Shown: positions 10,883 through 21,405, numbered from the stretch's first letter. The stretch is 64,000 bases of DNA from Strongyloides papillosus (GCA_005656395.1 SRSI01000038.1:992001-1056000); one strand, 5' to 3'. Notes: generated by a model not told the origin, from the letters alone. Translations and numbers: made by a program.

Positions 10883-11566
10883 AATACCGAATTAGAGAAT
10901 GATGACGAGCAAGAGCATAATTCATCATCCAATGTACATGCGTTAAACGAATGTACTAATAAAGAGGCACAATGCCATCTACAATTAATCAAGACACAAA
11001 GTCTAACTGATTTAACACGTACGGAGCTTACTCGTTGTGAATCACAGATTGCTGTGATAAAATCACGAGCATCCTCATCGCCGTGTCTAAACAATATTCC
11101 CGCTACTGATAACAAATCAGAGAAGGAATTGTCCATGATCGAATGGGCTAAAAAAATATATCAACTACATGTTGATGAGGCTATAACAGAAATGCCTAAT
11201 TCTATTGCTAGTGCATTAACATTAATCACTGCAATTTTGGTTAAATACGGTTTTAATAAAACTGCTGAAACTTTGAGAAAACGTTATGGTTCTTCTTCTA
11301 ACAATGAGATCCCATACACTCATCAATTAGGAACGATTTCTGAAGCACGACCGCTTACAAGAACTCCTATTCGAGTATCCCGTTATGGGGTAATACAGAA
11401 TATTCGTAATTCTGATTCAATGGTAAAATTACCTGTGATTTCGATTAATATCGGATCAAATAAATTCGATGCACTTGTTGATACTGGTGCTTCCTTAAAT
11501 GTCATTAGTCAAGATGCATTTAATCTCATACCTAGTACACATAAAACTATGGTAAACCATCGTTAA
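10883..11566 (+). CDS. Gag-protease linker and aspartic protease, downstream of an amber codon
   Basis: This is the same frame as the preceding Gag-like protein, separated only by the TAG. It is open for 227 codons and holds the retropepsin active site VDTGAS at about 11,477-11,494. The protease is cut off by TAA at 11,564, but its remaining part, including an IIGIPGL flap-end-like motif, continues in the -1 frame. In many retroelements protease is made by stop readthrough or frameshifting, so these two sites may be recoding signals; equally they may be mutations in an old copy. Confidence 0.7.
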   Translation, partial: NTELENDDEQEHNSSSNVHALNECTNKEAQCHLQLIKTQSLTDLTRTELTRCESQIAVIKSRASSSPCLNNIPATDNKSEKELSMIEWAKKIYQLHVDEAITEMPNSIASALTLITAILVKYGFNKTAETLRKRYGSSSNNEIPYTHQLGTISEARPLTRTPIRVSRYGVIQNIRNSDSMVKLPVISINIGSNKFDALVDTGASLNVISQDAFNLIPSTHKTMVNHR

Positions 11567-14500
11567 AAGCTGCAACAGTAGCAAATAATGACAAACTCGT
11601 TTTTAGCGGGGCTTCTAGAATTTATGTAGAAGCAAATAATAAACGAGAACAACTTGAATTTCACATAGTGGACAAGTTATCATATGATATAATTATTGGT
11701 ATCCCTGGATTACATCGAATTTTTGGTGATGAACTAACTATTCGATTTAATCATAGTATGCCATCTATTACCAACGTACCCGTCAAGACGGCTTCTAAGG
11801 TACGTGTTCCTCCTAGAACAACAAAAGTAATTCATGCCGATGTACATGCAATTCCATCCCATGAAAAAATTAATTGTTTATTTGTGAGTAACCCTCGTTG
11901 GAAGGGTAGTGATCACATTATGACCTACTATCAGACAGGTCCTGTAATTGATAATAAATTTGCCGTGATTCTTCAAAATCATGGATCAAATACTGTATTA
12001 ATACCCGCTAATACTGAAATTGGTAATCTACATTCTATTGAAGAAGTAGATGATAATACTATACGGATCTCTGGTGATGAAATAATCCCAGAAGATGCCG
12101 CTTGGGAAGATTCCTTACCCAACTATCCTGAGAGTCATGCTCCTCTTACTAGAGAGCAACTAATGGATTCCATTTCTTGGACAAATTGTACTCTTTCTCC
12201 GAAGGCAAAAGAGGTGTTACAAGATATTATATGGAATAATCGTACCGCATTTTTCGAATATGATGGAAATGCTGGTCTTTATAATGGTGATGAGCGTCTC
12301 AATATTGAGTTAGCCACATCTGAATTACCTCAACGTATTCGGCCTGGTCGTAGGTCGAGAGAGATTGAGATTGAAATTGATAAGCAGGTCGAAGACATGC
12401 TTGAAAAGGGGATGATCGAACATAGTCGATCTCCTTACCTTTCTAGAGTCGTATTAGTACGAAAGAAAGACATGAAATGGCGTTTTGTCGTCGATTTCAG
12501 AGCTATTAATAAGCTCATAAAACAACAGTCACATCTTATCCCACGGATAGATAGATTGGCTGAAGAAGCTAGTGGTCATAAGTACTACAGCGTATTTGAT
12601 TTGAAACAAGGATTTCATCAAATACCTCTCGATGAACATAGCAGGCGTATTGCTGCTTTTGTTACACATAGAGGAATTTACCAATATAAGGTAATGCCTA
12701 TGGGACTTACTGGATCGCCAGATAAGTTTCAAGATATAATGGACAAAGTCCTAAGCAACATACCCGATTGCTATATCTACTTGGATGATATTCTCACTTG
12801 TTCTCAAGATGAGGAATCTCATATCGACAATATTGATAATATTCTGTCACGTATAGCAGAATATAATATGAAAATCACTTTAAATAAGTGTCAATTTGGG
12901 CAAAAGAATGCTCAATATTTAGGATACATCATTGATTTTGATGGTATCCATCCTAACCCTGATAAGGTTAAGGCTATCACGGATAAACGTGAACCAAAAA
13001 CAGAAAAAGAGATTAAATCTTTTCTTGGTGCTGTGTTGTATTTTAGAAGGCACATTAAAAATTTTTCAGCATTGGCTGAACCATTATATAGAGTTATTAA
13101 CTCATATTCTTGGACATCAGAACAAGCTTATGCTTTCCAAGCCTTAAAACAGGCACTAATAAATGCTGCAGTATTGGCTCCTCCGGACCATACGGCACCA
13201 TATACCATATACACCGACGCTTCATTTCAAGGCTTAGGTGCAGCTCTTACGCAAAAGGATAAACCAATTGCCTTTGCTTCGAGATCTCTGAAACCTGCAG
13301 AGAAAAATTATCCAATAATAAAATTGGAAGCTTTGGGTCTAGTTTATGCTTTACGGCAATTTAGACCATATATTTATGGTAAACATACTAAGGTAGTTAC
13401 CGATCACAAGCCATTATTGGCTTTACTTAAAAATAAAGAGTTGACTGGTATTCTTCAACGATACCAGATAGCTATAATGGAATACGATATCACAATCGTA
13501 TATCTTAAAGGAGAAGATAATCATGTTGCCGATTATCTTAGTAGGACGGAATTTAATGCCGTTCTTCTGAAGGAAGGTCTCTTTGAAGACGTATTTCCTA
13601 TAATGGAGAATCCAATGAATACTCCATATGTTATAAGTAAATTTCATAACTTTCTTAATGAAAAAGAAAAAGATGTCATTAAAGATGGTGATATCCATGT
13701 CTTTTACAGAGGTAAACGACGTGTTTTTGTTCCTAAGGTGCTAAGGGAAGAGTTGTTGAGACGATTCCATAGCCATCCTTTAATAGGACAACATTTTGGT
13801 TTCGATAAACTAGCAGATAAATTCTGTCTTATATTCTTCTGGCCTAAGATGCTTGAAGATATGAAACGTATTTGGCAAGACTGTGAAGTATGTTGGAAAG
13901 TGAAACACCAACCCTCTAATTTAGCAGCTACCAATACTAAAACAATCCCTAAACCTGAAGGTATTTGGGAAACTCTAAACGCTGATTATATACAGCTTGA
14001 AGATCATCTTCACGTGTTAGTGATAATAGATGAATATAGTCGTTTTGTGTATACTGCTGTTACCAAACGACAAGATCAAAATACTACACTTCTACAATTA
14101 ATGAAGTGCTTTTCCACTTTTGGATTTCCCAAAGTATTACGTACAGATGGAGGATCTGGCTTTATTGGTAATAAAGTATCAGATTACCTTAAATCTGTTA
14201 ATGTTAATTATTATGTGTCATCTCCACATAATCATACTTCAAATGCTTTCGCTGAACGATTTAATCGTACAATTCGCGAAGCTATCAGAGCACAATCTGA
14301 TTTATCATATACCGATGCTGTATATGCTTTAACATATGCTTATAATCGTACAAAGCATACTTCAACAGGTTATCCACCTTGTTATTTTATTCTCAATACT
14401 GCTGATAAATTTTCAGATGAGATTGCAATTAATTCATCCCTTAGTGGTTTGAAAGATATTATACAATTCGGTCGTACCGAATTTAGTGAATCAAAGCCTA

Positions 14501-14754
14501 AAAGAAAAGGAAAAGTTCTTTCTCCAGGTATGTTTGTGATGAAACGTGTATTACATAAAAAGTTAAATCACACATCACATAAAAATCAAGATATATTTGA
14601 AGGTCCTTATAAAATAATTAAGCATTTACATGCGGACACATATATCATTCAAAAATGTTCTCGTACTGGTAGAATTACTGGTAGAGAAGAAAGAGTTACC
14701 ACTGATAGATTGAAAATCATTCCTTCACTATCTACAACTCCTGATAACACATAA
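11545..14754 (+). CDS. pol: Ty3-like Pol: reverse transcriptase, RNase H, integrase
   Basis: The frame opens after TAA 11,542-11,544, in -1 relation to protease; the first ATG-like start is at 11,668. Residues below count from there. RT has FVVDFRAINK (about 270-280), VMPMGLTGSP and the catalytic YLDD (371-374). RNase H has TDAS with D517 and ends HVADYLSR. Integrase has an HHCC zinc domain (about 700-745) and a DD35E triad: D773, D827, E863. A GPY/F module (FEGPYKIIKHLHADTYII) closes the protein. No chromodomain follows. All catalytic residues are present, and there is no stop over 1,028 codons, so Pol itself looks functional. Confidence 0.9.
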   Translation, partial: NYGKPSLKAATVANNDKLVFSGASRIYVEANNKREQLEFHIVDKLSYDIIIGIPGLHRIFGDELTIRFNHSMPSITNVPVKTASKVRVPPRTTKVIHADVHAIPSHEKINCLFVSNPRWKGSDHIMTYYQTGPVIDNKFAVILQNHGSNTVLIPANTEIGNLHSIEEVDDNTIRISGDEIIPEDAAWEDSLPNYPESHAPLTREQLMDSISWTNCTLSPKAKEVLQDIIWNNRTAFFEYDGNAGLYNGDERLNIELATSELPQRIRPGRRSREIEIEIDKQVEDMLEKGMIEHSRSPYLSRVVLVRKKDMKWRFVVDFRAINKLIKQQSHLIPRIDRLAEEASGHKYYSVFDLKQGFHQIPLDEHSRRIAAFVTHRGIYQYKVMPMGLTGSPDKFQDIMDKVLSNIPDCYIYLDDILTCSQDEESHIDNIDNILSRIAEYNMKITLNKCQFGQKNAQYLGYIIDFDGIHPNPDKVKAITDKREPKTEKEIKSFLGAVLYFRRHIKNFSALAEPLYRVINSYSWTSEQAYAFQALKQALINAAVLAPPDHTAPYTIYTDASFQGLGAALTQKDKPIAFASRSLKPAEKNYPIIKLEALGLVYALRQFRPYIYGKHTKVVTDHKPLLALLKNKELTGILQRYQIAIMEYDITIVYLKGEDNHVADYLSRTEFNAVLLKEGLFEDVFPIMENPMNTPYVISKFHNFLNEKEKDVIKDGDIHVFYRGKRRVFVPKVLREELLRRFHSHPLIGQHFGFDKLADKFCLIFFWPKMLEDMKRIWQDCEVCWKVKHQPSNLAATNTKTIPKPEGIWETLNADYIQLEDHLHVLVIIDEYSRFVYTAVTKRQDQNTTLLQLMKCFSTFGFPKVLRTDGGSGFIGNKVSDYLKSVNVNYYVSSPHNHTSNAFAERFNRTIREAIRAQSDLSYTDAVYALTYAYNRTKHTSTGYPPCYFILNTADKFSDEIAINSSLSGLKDIIQFGRTEFSESKPKRKGKVLSPGMFVMKRVLHKKLNHTSHKNQDIFEGPYKIIKHLHADTYIIQKCSRTGRITGREERVTTDRLKIIPSLSTTPDNT

Positions 14755-14979
14755 TTTCACATGTTATATAATGTTTTTGTGCATTCGGCACATATAAATA
14801 TAAAAATATACTTGAACACTTTCAATTTTGACAATATTAACTAATATCCATATGAGAAATGGATATATATAAAAACAAAATGTTTTACGAAAATAAAAAT
14901 AATAAATATAAAGCAATATAACGACGATTAATTTAAAATTTTATTGTTTTAACAAATTTAAGGACAACTGGCATAATAT
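14755..14979. other. Spacer between pol and the antisense genes
   Basis: AT-rich with no open frame. The pol stop and the end of the convergent antisense gene are 225 bp apart, room for two 3' ends. Confidence 0.5.
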
Positions 14980-16035
14980 TTACTTAAATATTTGAGTCCA
15001 TTGGCCGAATCTCCAGATGTCTGTGAGATCAGCATAGGCTAGTGTAGCCGGTCCACCTACACAGTTGGCTGGACAGAAAAAAACGTAAGGTTTCTTACGT
15101 TGACCAAAAATAGTGCGATAATCGCACTTGCAATCTGTTTGGAAACAGATTAGAACTTTGATTGTTGGCGGTATGGCCACCTTTTTCAAGAAGTTACATT
15201 GGGAATAACCCACTCCTTTTAAAGCTGGAAAGTATTTTAGCATACCCCTTCCAGTAGGTGCTGAATTCCATCGTAGGAATTCCACCGTTTTGTTTGCTAT
15301 GAACGCCATGTTCGTACATGTCGTTCTTATATTGACTATCAGCATCTTGATACTGATTGAGTCCAACAGAGGCTTTTGACCTTCTGTGAATGCATTTATT
15401 TCAAGCAGATCCCAACTTCTGCTGGATAATGCCATTACCAACTTCTCATGTTGTTTTCCTTCATACGATTTTATTCGACCTACACTAGTCGTAATTCGAC
15501 GTCCAGAAGGTAGATCGTGAACTTCTCGATCAACTACCTTTCCACCTTTTAATTGCTTATTGCCAATTAACGCAAGCAATGGAACACATCGTTGTTTCAC
15601 GGATATCCCACGATGTGGGACTCCCTTCAGTTTATGCTCCTCCAGCAAGGCTTGTACCTCACCACGGTGCATTGAACTTGCTAAATCTTCAAAGGAAAAC
15701 AGCTCCTTCGGCTGTTTCTTGGTTCCTGACTTTTCTCCGTCAGTATTTCTCTTTTTCCCTTTCTTGGGGAATGAAACATCTGGTGATTTACTCTTATCGT
15801 TTTCACCATTTCCTCCTTCTGGCATATTCTTGCCTGGTGGAGACTTCTCGTCTCTTGGTGGCATTTTCGAGCCATCTTCTTTCTTCTTTCCGGAATCGGA
15901 AGCTTCTTTTCCTCCAACTGGTGGATTTTCTACACCATCAGTTGGTGGTGGTAATTCTTGGATTACTTCCTTTTCACTTGGTTTAGCAGTAGCCATTTCT
16001 TCTGCGTCTAGATCCAAAATAGATTCGTCAATCAT
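14980..16035 (-). CDS. Antisense gene B of Gypsy-1, 351-aa protein of unknown function
   Basis: Begins with ATG and is uninterrupted for 351 codons, antisense to the element. Residues about 1-115 are acidic then Pro/Gly/Lys/Ser-rich and look disordered (for example KKKEDGSKMPPRDEKSPP). Residues about 115-351 look folded and include a Cys-containing segment (FQTDCKCDYRTIFGQRKKP) and FFCPANCVGG near the end. No family is recognised. GC content is clearly above the surrounding DNA. The combination of disordered basic head and folded tail recalls nucleic-acid-binding structural proteins, but nothing in the sequence proves that. It lies convergent to pol. Confidence 0.65.
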   Translation of the reverse strand: MIDESILDLDAEEMATAKPSEKEVIQELPPPTDGVENPPVGGKEASDSGKKKEDGSKMPPRDEKSPPGKNMPEGGNGENDKSKSPDVSFPKKGKKRNTDGEKSGTKKQPKELFSFEDLASSMHRGEVQALLEEHKLKGVPHRGISVKQRCVPLLALIGNKQLKGGKVVDREVHDLPSGRRITTSVGRIKSYEGKQHEKLVMALSSRSWDLLEINAFTEGQKPLLDSISIKMLIVNIRTTCTNMAFIANKTVEFLRWNSAPTGRGMLKYFPALKGVGYSQCNFLKKVAIPPTIKVLICFQTDCKCDYRTIFGQRKKPYVFFCPANCVGGPATLAYADLTDIWRFGQWTQIFK

Positions 16036-16687
16036 TAGATGATGAATAATGGATTGGTACTTGTTACCTCAATTTGGTGTATTTTATACTCTCTTTCGAC
16101 TAGACGTCTGAAAAGGGGAGGACATACACACAATTTTGCAACAAGTGACACACTTTGCAATGAAAAAAAAAATAATAAATAATATTGTATATGCATCAGA
16201 CATATACAAAGGAAAGTCCAATTAAGGATAAAATAATCATTCAATCAAAAGTATACAACATAATTGTATCGATAAGTTATTTTAAAATAACTAAATAAAA
16301 AGTATCTTTTAAATAAAGTACTTAGTTATACAATGTCGTGTAGACAAAGTTACCAACACTAAAGGATATGAAAATATCTAATACGTTGATATTATAATAT
16401 TTACAAAATAAGTAAATACCATTCCTAGTATCCAACGCTAGAAATATCAGGTCAAAAAAAAAAAAAAGTAATTGACAAAACAAAAACATTACATACCTTT
16501 TATAAATAAAAAGATACATAGTAAAAGGATTATAAAAACATCCTTATATAAAATAAGAAAATAACACGTCATATAAGAAATGATCGTGAACAATAAAAGA
16601 GATTAACAAAAAAGAAAGTTAAACAAAAATATAAAACAAATTTATTAAATTTTATTAACAATAAATAAAATTAAAATTTTTAATTAA
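16036..16687. other. Gap between antisense genes B and A
   Basis: AT-rich, no convincing gene. It probably holds the 3' end of gene A and the promoter of gene B. The corresponding gap in the related element (56,499-57,133) is nearly the same length, 635 versus 652 bp. Confidence 0.45.
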
Positions 16688-17092
16688 TTAAACCTCCGTA
16701 AAGGAGGTTGGAAGTGGAGGTGGTGATGGTGGTGGTGTTGGTGGTGCTCCTGGGGCACCATTCTCCTCATCATAGTTGGTGGAGCCACAGTGGGGGCAGG
16801 GGCCCTTCTTGGAGGCTTTCGCCCATCTCTTGACCCTCCGATATCCAGCTGCCACTAACATTAGAACAAAAAATTCTAATAATGGCCGGCAGTATCCCAT
16901 TATTTGGATGGCCAATAAGGCCCAGGCAGTCATTTCTCCCTTGAATGCTCCAGAGACTCCAGCAGCAGTAGTGGTTGTTGGGGCAGGTGTTGTTGGTTGG
17001 TAGCCATGGCGGCTACACAATTCTTCATAATTTCTGAAAAACAAATTATCATAAGTCCAGACAAAAATAAAGAAAACTTACACAGCTGGCAT
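16688..17092 (-). CDS. Antisense gene A of Gypsy-1: spliced small membrane protein
   Basis: Exon 1 is 17,092-17,082 (ATG, three codons and two bases) and exon 2 is 17,033-16,688. Splicing a 48-nt GTAAGT...TTTTTCAG intron gives a 118-aa protein starting MPAVNYEELC. Order: short head, Thr/Pro/Ala-rich stretch, one long hydrophobic segment (about residues 42-66), basic patch (RRVKRWAKASKK), a CPHC pair, and a Pro-rich tail. The sister gene at 57,134-57,541 starts MAVNAEWC and has the same order (small-residue stretch, membrane segment, basic patch, Pro-rich), although overall similarity is low. This suggests a conserved element-encoded membrane protein. No known family is recognised. Confidence 0.65.
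17034..17081 (-). other. 48-nt intron in antisense gene A
   Basis: Donor GTAAGT, T-rich tract, acceptor TTTTTCAG. Removal joins GT to A and fuses an ATG to a frame that otherwise lacks one. The orientation proves nothing for the sense strand, where the same DNA has no splice signals. Confidence 0.7.
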
Positions 17093-17387
17093 CTTTTACT
17101 TCTGACCAAAACAATGATTAAAAAAAGAATAAGAATAATTCTTAAAGCCTTATATATATATACAAAAAAACAAAACAACTTTTGATGATTACAAAATAAA
17201 GCATTGATGGATTAAAATATCAATGATCAAATACCAAATTAATAATATATGTCTATCTTCTGGCTATTGCCAAAGAAAAAACAGTAGGATTATTAAAGAA
17301 AAATCAAATATCAAATACCAGAAACATTATTACTAACTTCGTCTACCTATTGTTTAACAAATAAAATTCCCAGATCGCTACGAAGTA

Positions 17388-17400
17388 GCTGAAAAGGGGA
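17388..17400 (+). promoter_or_regulatory. Polypurine tract of Gypsy-1
   Basis: The purine run GAAAAGGGGA ends directly at the TG of the LTR, the normal plus-strand primer position. Confidence 0.75.
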
Positions 17401-17557
17401 TGTAACGCCCCCAGAAGGCGTTATTAAAAAAACCAATATAAATACCAAGACAAATTCACTTTATATGTGAGATATTGAACATAAAATATTGTAACGAAGT
17501 TCTATTAATAAAAAGTTTATTTTATACATTTCGTTTTCTTATCACCCGAGGATAGCA
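17401..17557 (+). repeat. 3' LTR of Gypsy-1
   Basis: Starts TGTAACGCCCCC and within the first 20 bases has a GC hairpin (CGCC / GGCG), as do the LTRs at 58,059, 59,188 and 63,913. The right end is not fixed by a second copy; I place it at AGCA, just where the Ulp1-like frame opens. Confidence 0.65.
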
Positions 17558-18629
17558 CCTCGTTAAAAAGCTTATAGTTGGAAAGCACAGGAAATATGAA
17601 TTTTTTGTTGAAGCATTAAAATTACTGCACTTTGAAGAAGTTATTGATTTTGAAAGGCATTACTCAAGGGAATTGAATGAATTTACATTTCTGCCAACAC
17701 GTAGACGTTATTTAGAAAGAAATAGAAAAATAAAAGCGTTGACAAATTCTTTTGATGTTGATGGAGACAATTTGCTGATGGTTCAGAAATGTGCGAAGCT
17801 TTTAGCTCCTCGAAATGTGCAGCAAATTTTCAAGTCAAGTGGAAAAATTTACACAGTTGAATTTGATGATTCTTCAGATGATAGCAGTGATGATTTATCC
17901 AATAGTGATAATTTTTTTGATGACACAATAATAGATGTTGATTTAAATGCTGCTTTCTACATGAAAGAAGAAGTTCCGAAAACAAGGAAAAGAAGTTGTA
18001 GTAGTAGCAGCGAGAAAATTGTAATTAAAAAAAGGATTGATAGAAATATTTGTAATAATGTAGATAAAACTGTATACCCGCATGACTTCCTAACAAGTAC
18101 AAAATACTATCTTGATGACCAACAGGTTGAGAATGGTATTTGTTTAATATGTGGCTTAAAAAATATTTCAAACTTTTCAATCCCACTTGCAGCAGTTTCA
18201 CTAGAAATCTTGAAGGAAAATCCAAGCATATCAGATTCATTGGTTAGAGGAATGTTTAATCCAGGTGTAAACAATCTATTTATCATGCCACTGGTATACA
18301 ATAATCATTGGATTTTATTCATCGTTGATACCAAGAAACATGAAATCTACTTTTACGATTCTTTTGATTTATATAGTAATCTTATCTCAATATTTCAAAA
18401 AAATTTCTCAAATGTAATAGGCATTGATATCAATAATTATATGATTACAATGATCCAAGGATTAAAGCAAGACAAAAATGACTTTACAAACTGTGGATGT
18501 TACGTAGTCATTGAATTCTACAAATTTATTTTGCACAAAGAAACACCAAAACAACTTACACCAACACAATTATGGAATTTAAGAGTTTCTTGGAATGATT
18601 TGCTTACTGAGCTTGAAAAACTATCATAG
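17556..18629 (+). pseudogene. Ulp1-like (C48) cysteine protease, 5' end replaced by LTR
   Basis: The frame is open from the LTR junction to TAA at 18,627-18,629, with no ATG before TTG 17,673. Counting from 17,673, the C-terminal third has the Ulp1/SENP layout: His212 in NNHWILFIVD, Asp229 in YFYDSFD, a Gln-containing stretch, then Cys274 in FTNCGCYVV. Enzymes of this fold remove SUMO or related modifiers, and similar domains are also carried by several DNA transposons (for example KDZ/Zisupton types), so a cellular role is not certain. The acidic Ser/Asp stretch (about residues 68-84) is low complexity. The coding sequence is undamaged, suggesting that truncation by Gypsy-1 is recent or that the gene starts inside the LTR. 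Confidence 0.7.
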
Positions 18630-19026
18630 GCATTTGCTCATAAAGATACTTATTTTTAAAATTAAATTGTTAGTAACAAAGTCAAACCAGATGAAACATA
18701 TTAGAATAAATTAAAGATACAAATACGTTATGATAGAGTTAATTAAAAATTAAAATTATATTAAATACGATACTTTGCAAAAATGTTTATTTTAAAATGA
18801 AAAAAATTAATAAATTTTAGCATTAAACATCAAAAAATATAATTTTGTAGTCATTTTTAAAATAAATAAGGAAATAATAGAATAAACTATCATAAATAAC
18901 TCTTAAAAGTATTAAAAAAATACTAAAACTATGTCAAAAACACTATATAAAGTAAATTCAAGTCAAGAGTTTTGACGCGTTTTGACGCGTTTTAATTTGG
19001 CTAGTTAAGGTGTACTCTGCCTCCAG
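18630..19026. other. AT-rich gap
   Basis: No feature apart from a short direct duplication (TTTTGACGCG twice) at about 18,970-18,990, just upstream of the tRNA-Lys gene. Confidence 0.5.
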
Positions 19027-19099
19027 GCCTTCCTAGCTCAGTTGGTAGAGCGTTAGACTTTTAATCTAACGGTCAGGGGTTCGAGCCCCCTGGAGGGCT
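19027..19099 (+). tRNA. tRNA-Lys(UUU)
   Basis: Cloverleaf with acceptor GCCTTCC/GGAGGGC, D-loop AGCTCAGTTGGTAGAGC, anticodon stem TTAGA/TCTAA around CTTTTAA, and T-arm CAGGGGTTCGAGCCCCTG. A T-run follows shortly, a Pol III terminator. Confidence 0.95.
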
Positions 19100-20809
19100 T
19101 AGTTTTTCTTTGCATTAGCAAACGGAAGTGTACAGAAGGTTAAATCTGGATAATTTGCAGGTTTTTTTCTCGAATTCTTGGAAATTTCTATTATTTAAAA
19201 AAGTCCAGTAACTTAAATAATATAATTGATTTTCTTTATTTTAAATATTTTCTTGACATCAACAGAGTTAATATAAAAAATTTATTTTAAATTTTTTGCC
19301 TCACTTTGTCGATTATAGTTGAAACGTTCTTTTAAAAAAATGTGCGATATTACAAACAATACAATAATCATAACTCTATGTTTATTTCTTTGTTACAAAT
19401 ATTAACACTACTACCAAAATTTCACAGTTTACTCGAAAATATTTAAAAAATAAGTACAATTACGATAAATATTGCTTTATGTATTAGTTTTTTTATGTGG
19501 TATTTTTCAATGTAGTTATAGTTTCTTAAATCAGATTTCATTCACTTTACATCTTTTAACCTTTATAATATACTCATTATAAATGCTTTAAAAATATTAA
19601 TTATAAATTACATAAATTAAAACTATATCAAAAGTTTTTGTATTATGCATTACCTTATTTATATTAATGATTTTGATGATTTCTAAAATTGCTAAACATT
19701 TTTTTAATATAATTTAATCATTTAAATTAAACTTTAATAATTAAAATAAATTCTAGGTTATCTCACTAAATAATACAATAATTAGTATATAGAATAACAA
19801 TAATTAAAATCTACCGTCTGGAGAGTAAAACTTTTTTAAACTAACTGACATATGAAAATTCACTTTTTGTATAATCTCAATGCCAACTTCGGGTTATTTT
19901 CTAAAAGGTTCTGTAACGTTCTATCGCTACATTTAAACTCTTATATTAATTTTTACAAAGTACGTAAAGTCAATAAACTTGAAATTATTATCTTTTAGCA
20001 GTTGAGTTAAAAAGACTATTGAGAATGAATGATGAAACGCAAGATTTGCTTCTAAATATTAAAAAAAGACAATCTATTCCAAGGTAAAATTATAGACATT
20101 ATTGTATCTGCTAGATTCTGAGTTAAAAATATGTATGTATTCAATTATTATATTTATAATGCAAGGAGTAGTATAAATTAAATAAGGAAATAATTAATAA
20201 TAAAAAAAAATAAAATTATAGAAACTATGTTTTTTTTATAATAATAGATTTTATGTATAGTCAATAATTATTTTTGCAAATATTTAAAAAAAAACAGTTG
20301 TTTTTGATTTTATTAAATCCTTACTATTTAGAAATTAAAGAATATAAAATTAATATAATATTTATTTGTAATTACACAAATATAAAATTTAACAAAATTA
20401 AACCGATTTTTACAAGTAAATAGCTAAAAGATATATTTTTGAACTAGTCATGTTAATTTCTATTTTTTTTACTGTTAAAATTTCAGTACACTAGTTCTAG
20501 CCGAATAAAAATTTCATTTACATAATGCACTTGTATTTAAGATATTTTATTAGATATAGTCATAAAAACGTAATTCATCGTATTTTTGCTATAATTATTT
20601 ATCAATTTATAACTATTAAAGACGTACTTTAATTTTTGAGTATATAAATATTTCAATGTTTGTGGTATTATTTTATTTTTGATTTCATTGTAATTAATCT
20701 TTGAAAATGCGATAAAAAAATCTAATACATTTTTTTATATTATTATAAAATAAAAATATCAAATGGTTTGATGTAACAAATATGTGTTTACCTAAAAAAC
20801 GGTAGACGT
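19100..20809. other. AT-rich gap
   Basis: No gene or repeat is seen. Confidence 0.5.
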
Positions 20810-20881
20810 AGGGGACACCCGGGATTGAACCGGGGACCATATGATCTGCAGTCACATGCTCTACCACTGAGCTATATCCCC
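20810..20881 (-). tRNA. tRNA-Cys(GCA)
   Basis: Acceptor GGGGATA with 3' strand TGTCCCC, D-arm TAGCTCAGTGGTAGAGCA, loop CTGCAGA with anticodon GCA, and T-arm CCCGGTTCAATCCCGGG. Confidence 0.93.
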
Positions 20882-21311
20882 ACGGCTTTGCCGTAGGGTA
20901 CTTAGAGCGTATCATTACACAGAAAATTCTAGTTTAACTTATTAATTAACAAACAAAATATTTTTTCTACAAAAGTAATCTAAAAAAGTAAATGTTTTAC
21001 TTTTTTTATTCATAAATAATATTTTAGTTCTAAAAAACAAGGCATGTATTTAAATTACAGATTTGATAATTTTATTTTTATAAAAACAGAACTTAAATCA
21101 AAACATACTTTGAAATATTACTTCAATTATATTACAATTTTAAAGGAAAATTAATAAATTTTTGGATTTCTTTGGAAGTAATTTATAATGTCATTAATTA
21201 GCTCTTCTTTATTTTTCTTCTAATTGTTTACTTATGTGAGATTGTAAAAATAGAAAAATATAATTATTGGACGGCCTTTTCGTAGTATCTTAAATATAAA
21301 ATATAATTTTT

Positions 21312-21405
21312 TGCCCCATACCAGGCTCGAACTGGTGACCTTGGCATTGCTTAGAAAAGCTTTAACTTATAAGTACCACGCGCTAACCAACTGCGCCAAT
21401 GGGGC
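21312..21405 (-). tRNA. tRNA-Ile(UAU) with a 20-nt intron
   Basis: Acceptor GCCCCAT/ATGGGGC, D-arm GCGCAGTTGGTTAGCGC, anticodon stem TGGTA/TGCCA, anticodon TAT. About 20 nt, including AAGCTTTTCTAAGC, sit after position 37, the usual place for eukaryotic tRNA introns. Introns in tRNA-Ile(UAU) are known in other eukaryotes. Confidence 0.93.

Larger units (their letters stand above)
8681..17557 (+). mobile_element. Gypsy-1: 5'-truncated Ty3-like element with antisense genes
   Basis: Order: Gag-like frame, amber codon, aspartic protease, frame change, reverse transcriptase, RNase H, integrase, then two minus-strand genes, a purine tract and an LTR beginning TGTAACGCCC at 17,401. No copy of that LTR is found upstream of 8681, and the first frame has no ATG, so the left end is lost near 8690. 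The right end of the LTR is placed at about 17,557 because a Ulp1-like reading frame opens there. A second, more fragmentary element with the same 3' organisation lies at 56.2-58.2 kb. Confidence 0.85.

Noticed and set aside
15560..16042. Plus-strand open frames of 135-160 codons
   Set aside because: Mirror images of the Pro/Lys/Ser-rich antisense gene B; repetitive composition keeps several frames open. The minus-strand frame has the ATG, charge pattern and length.
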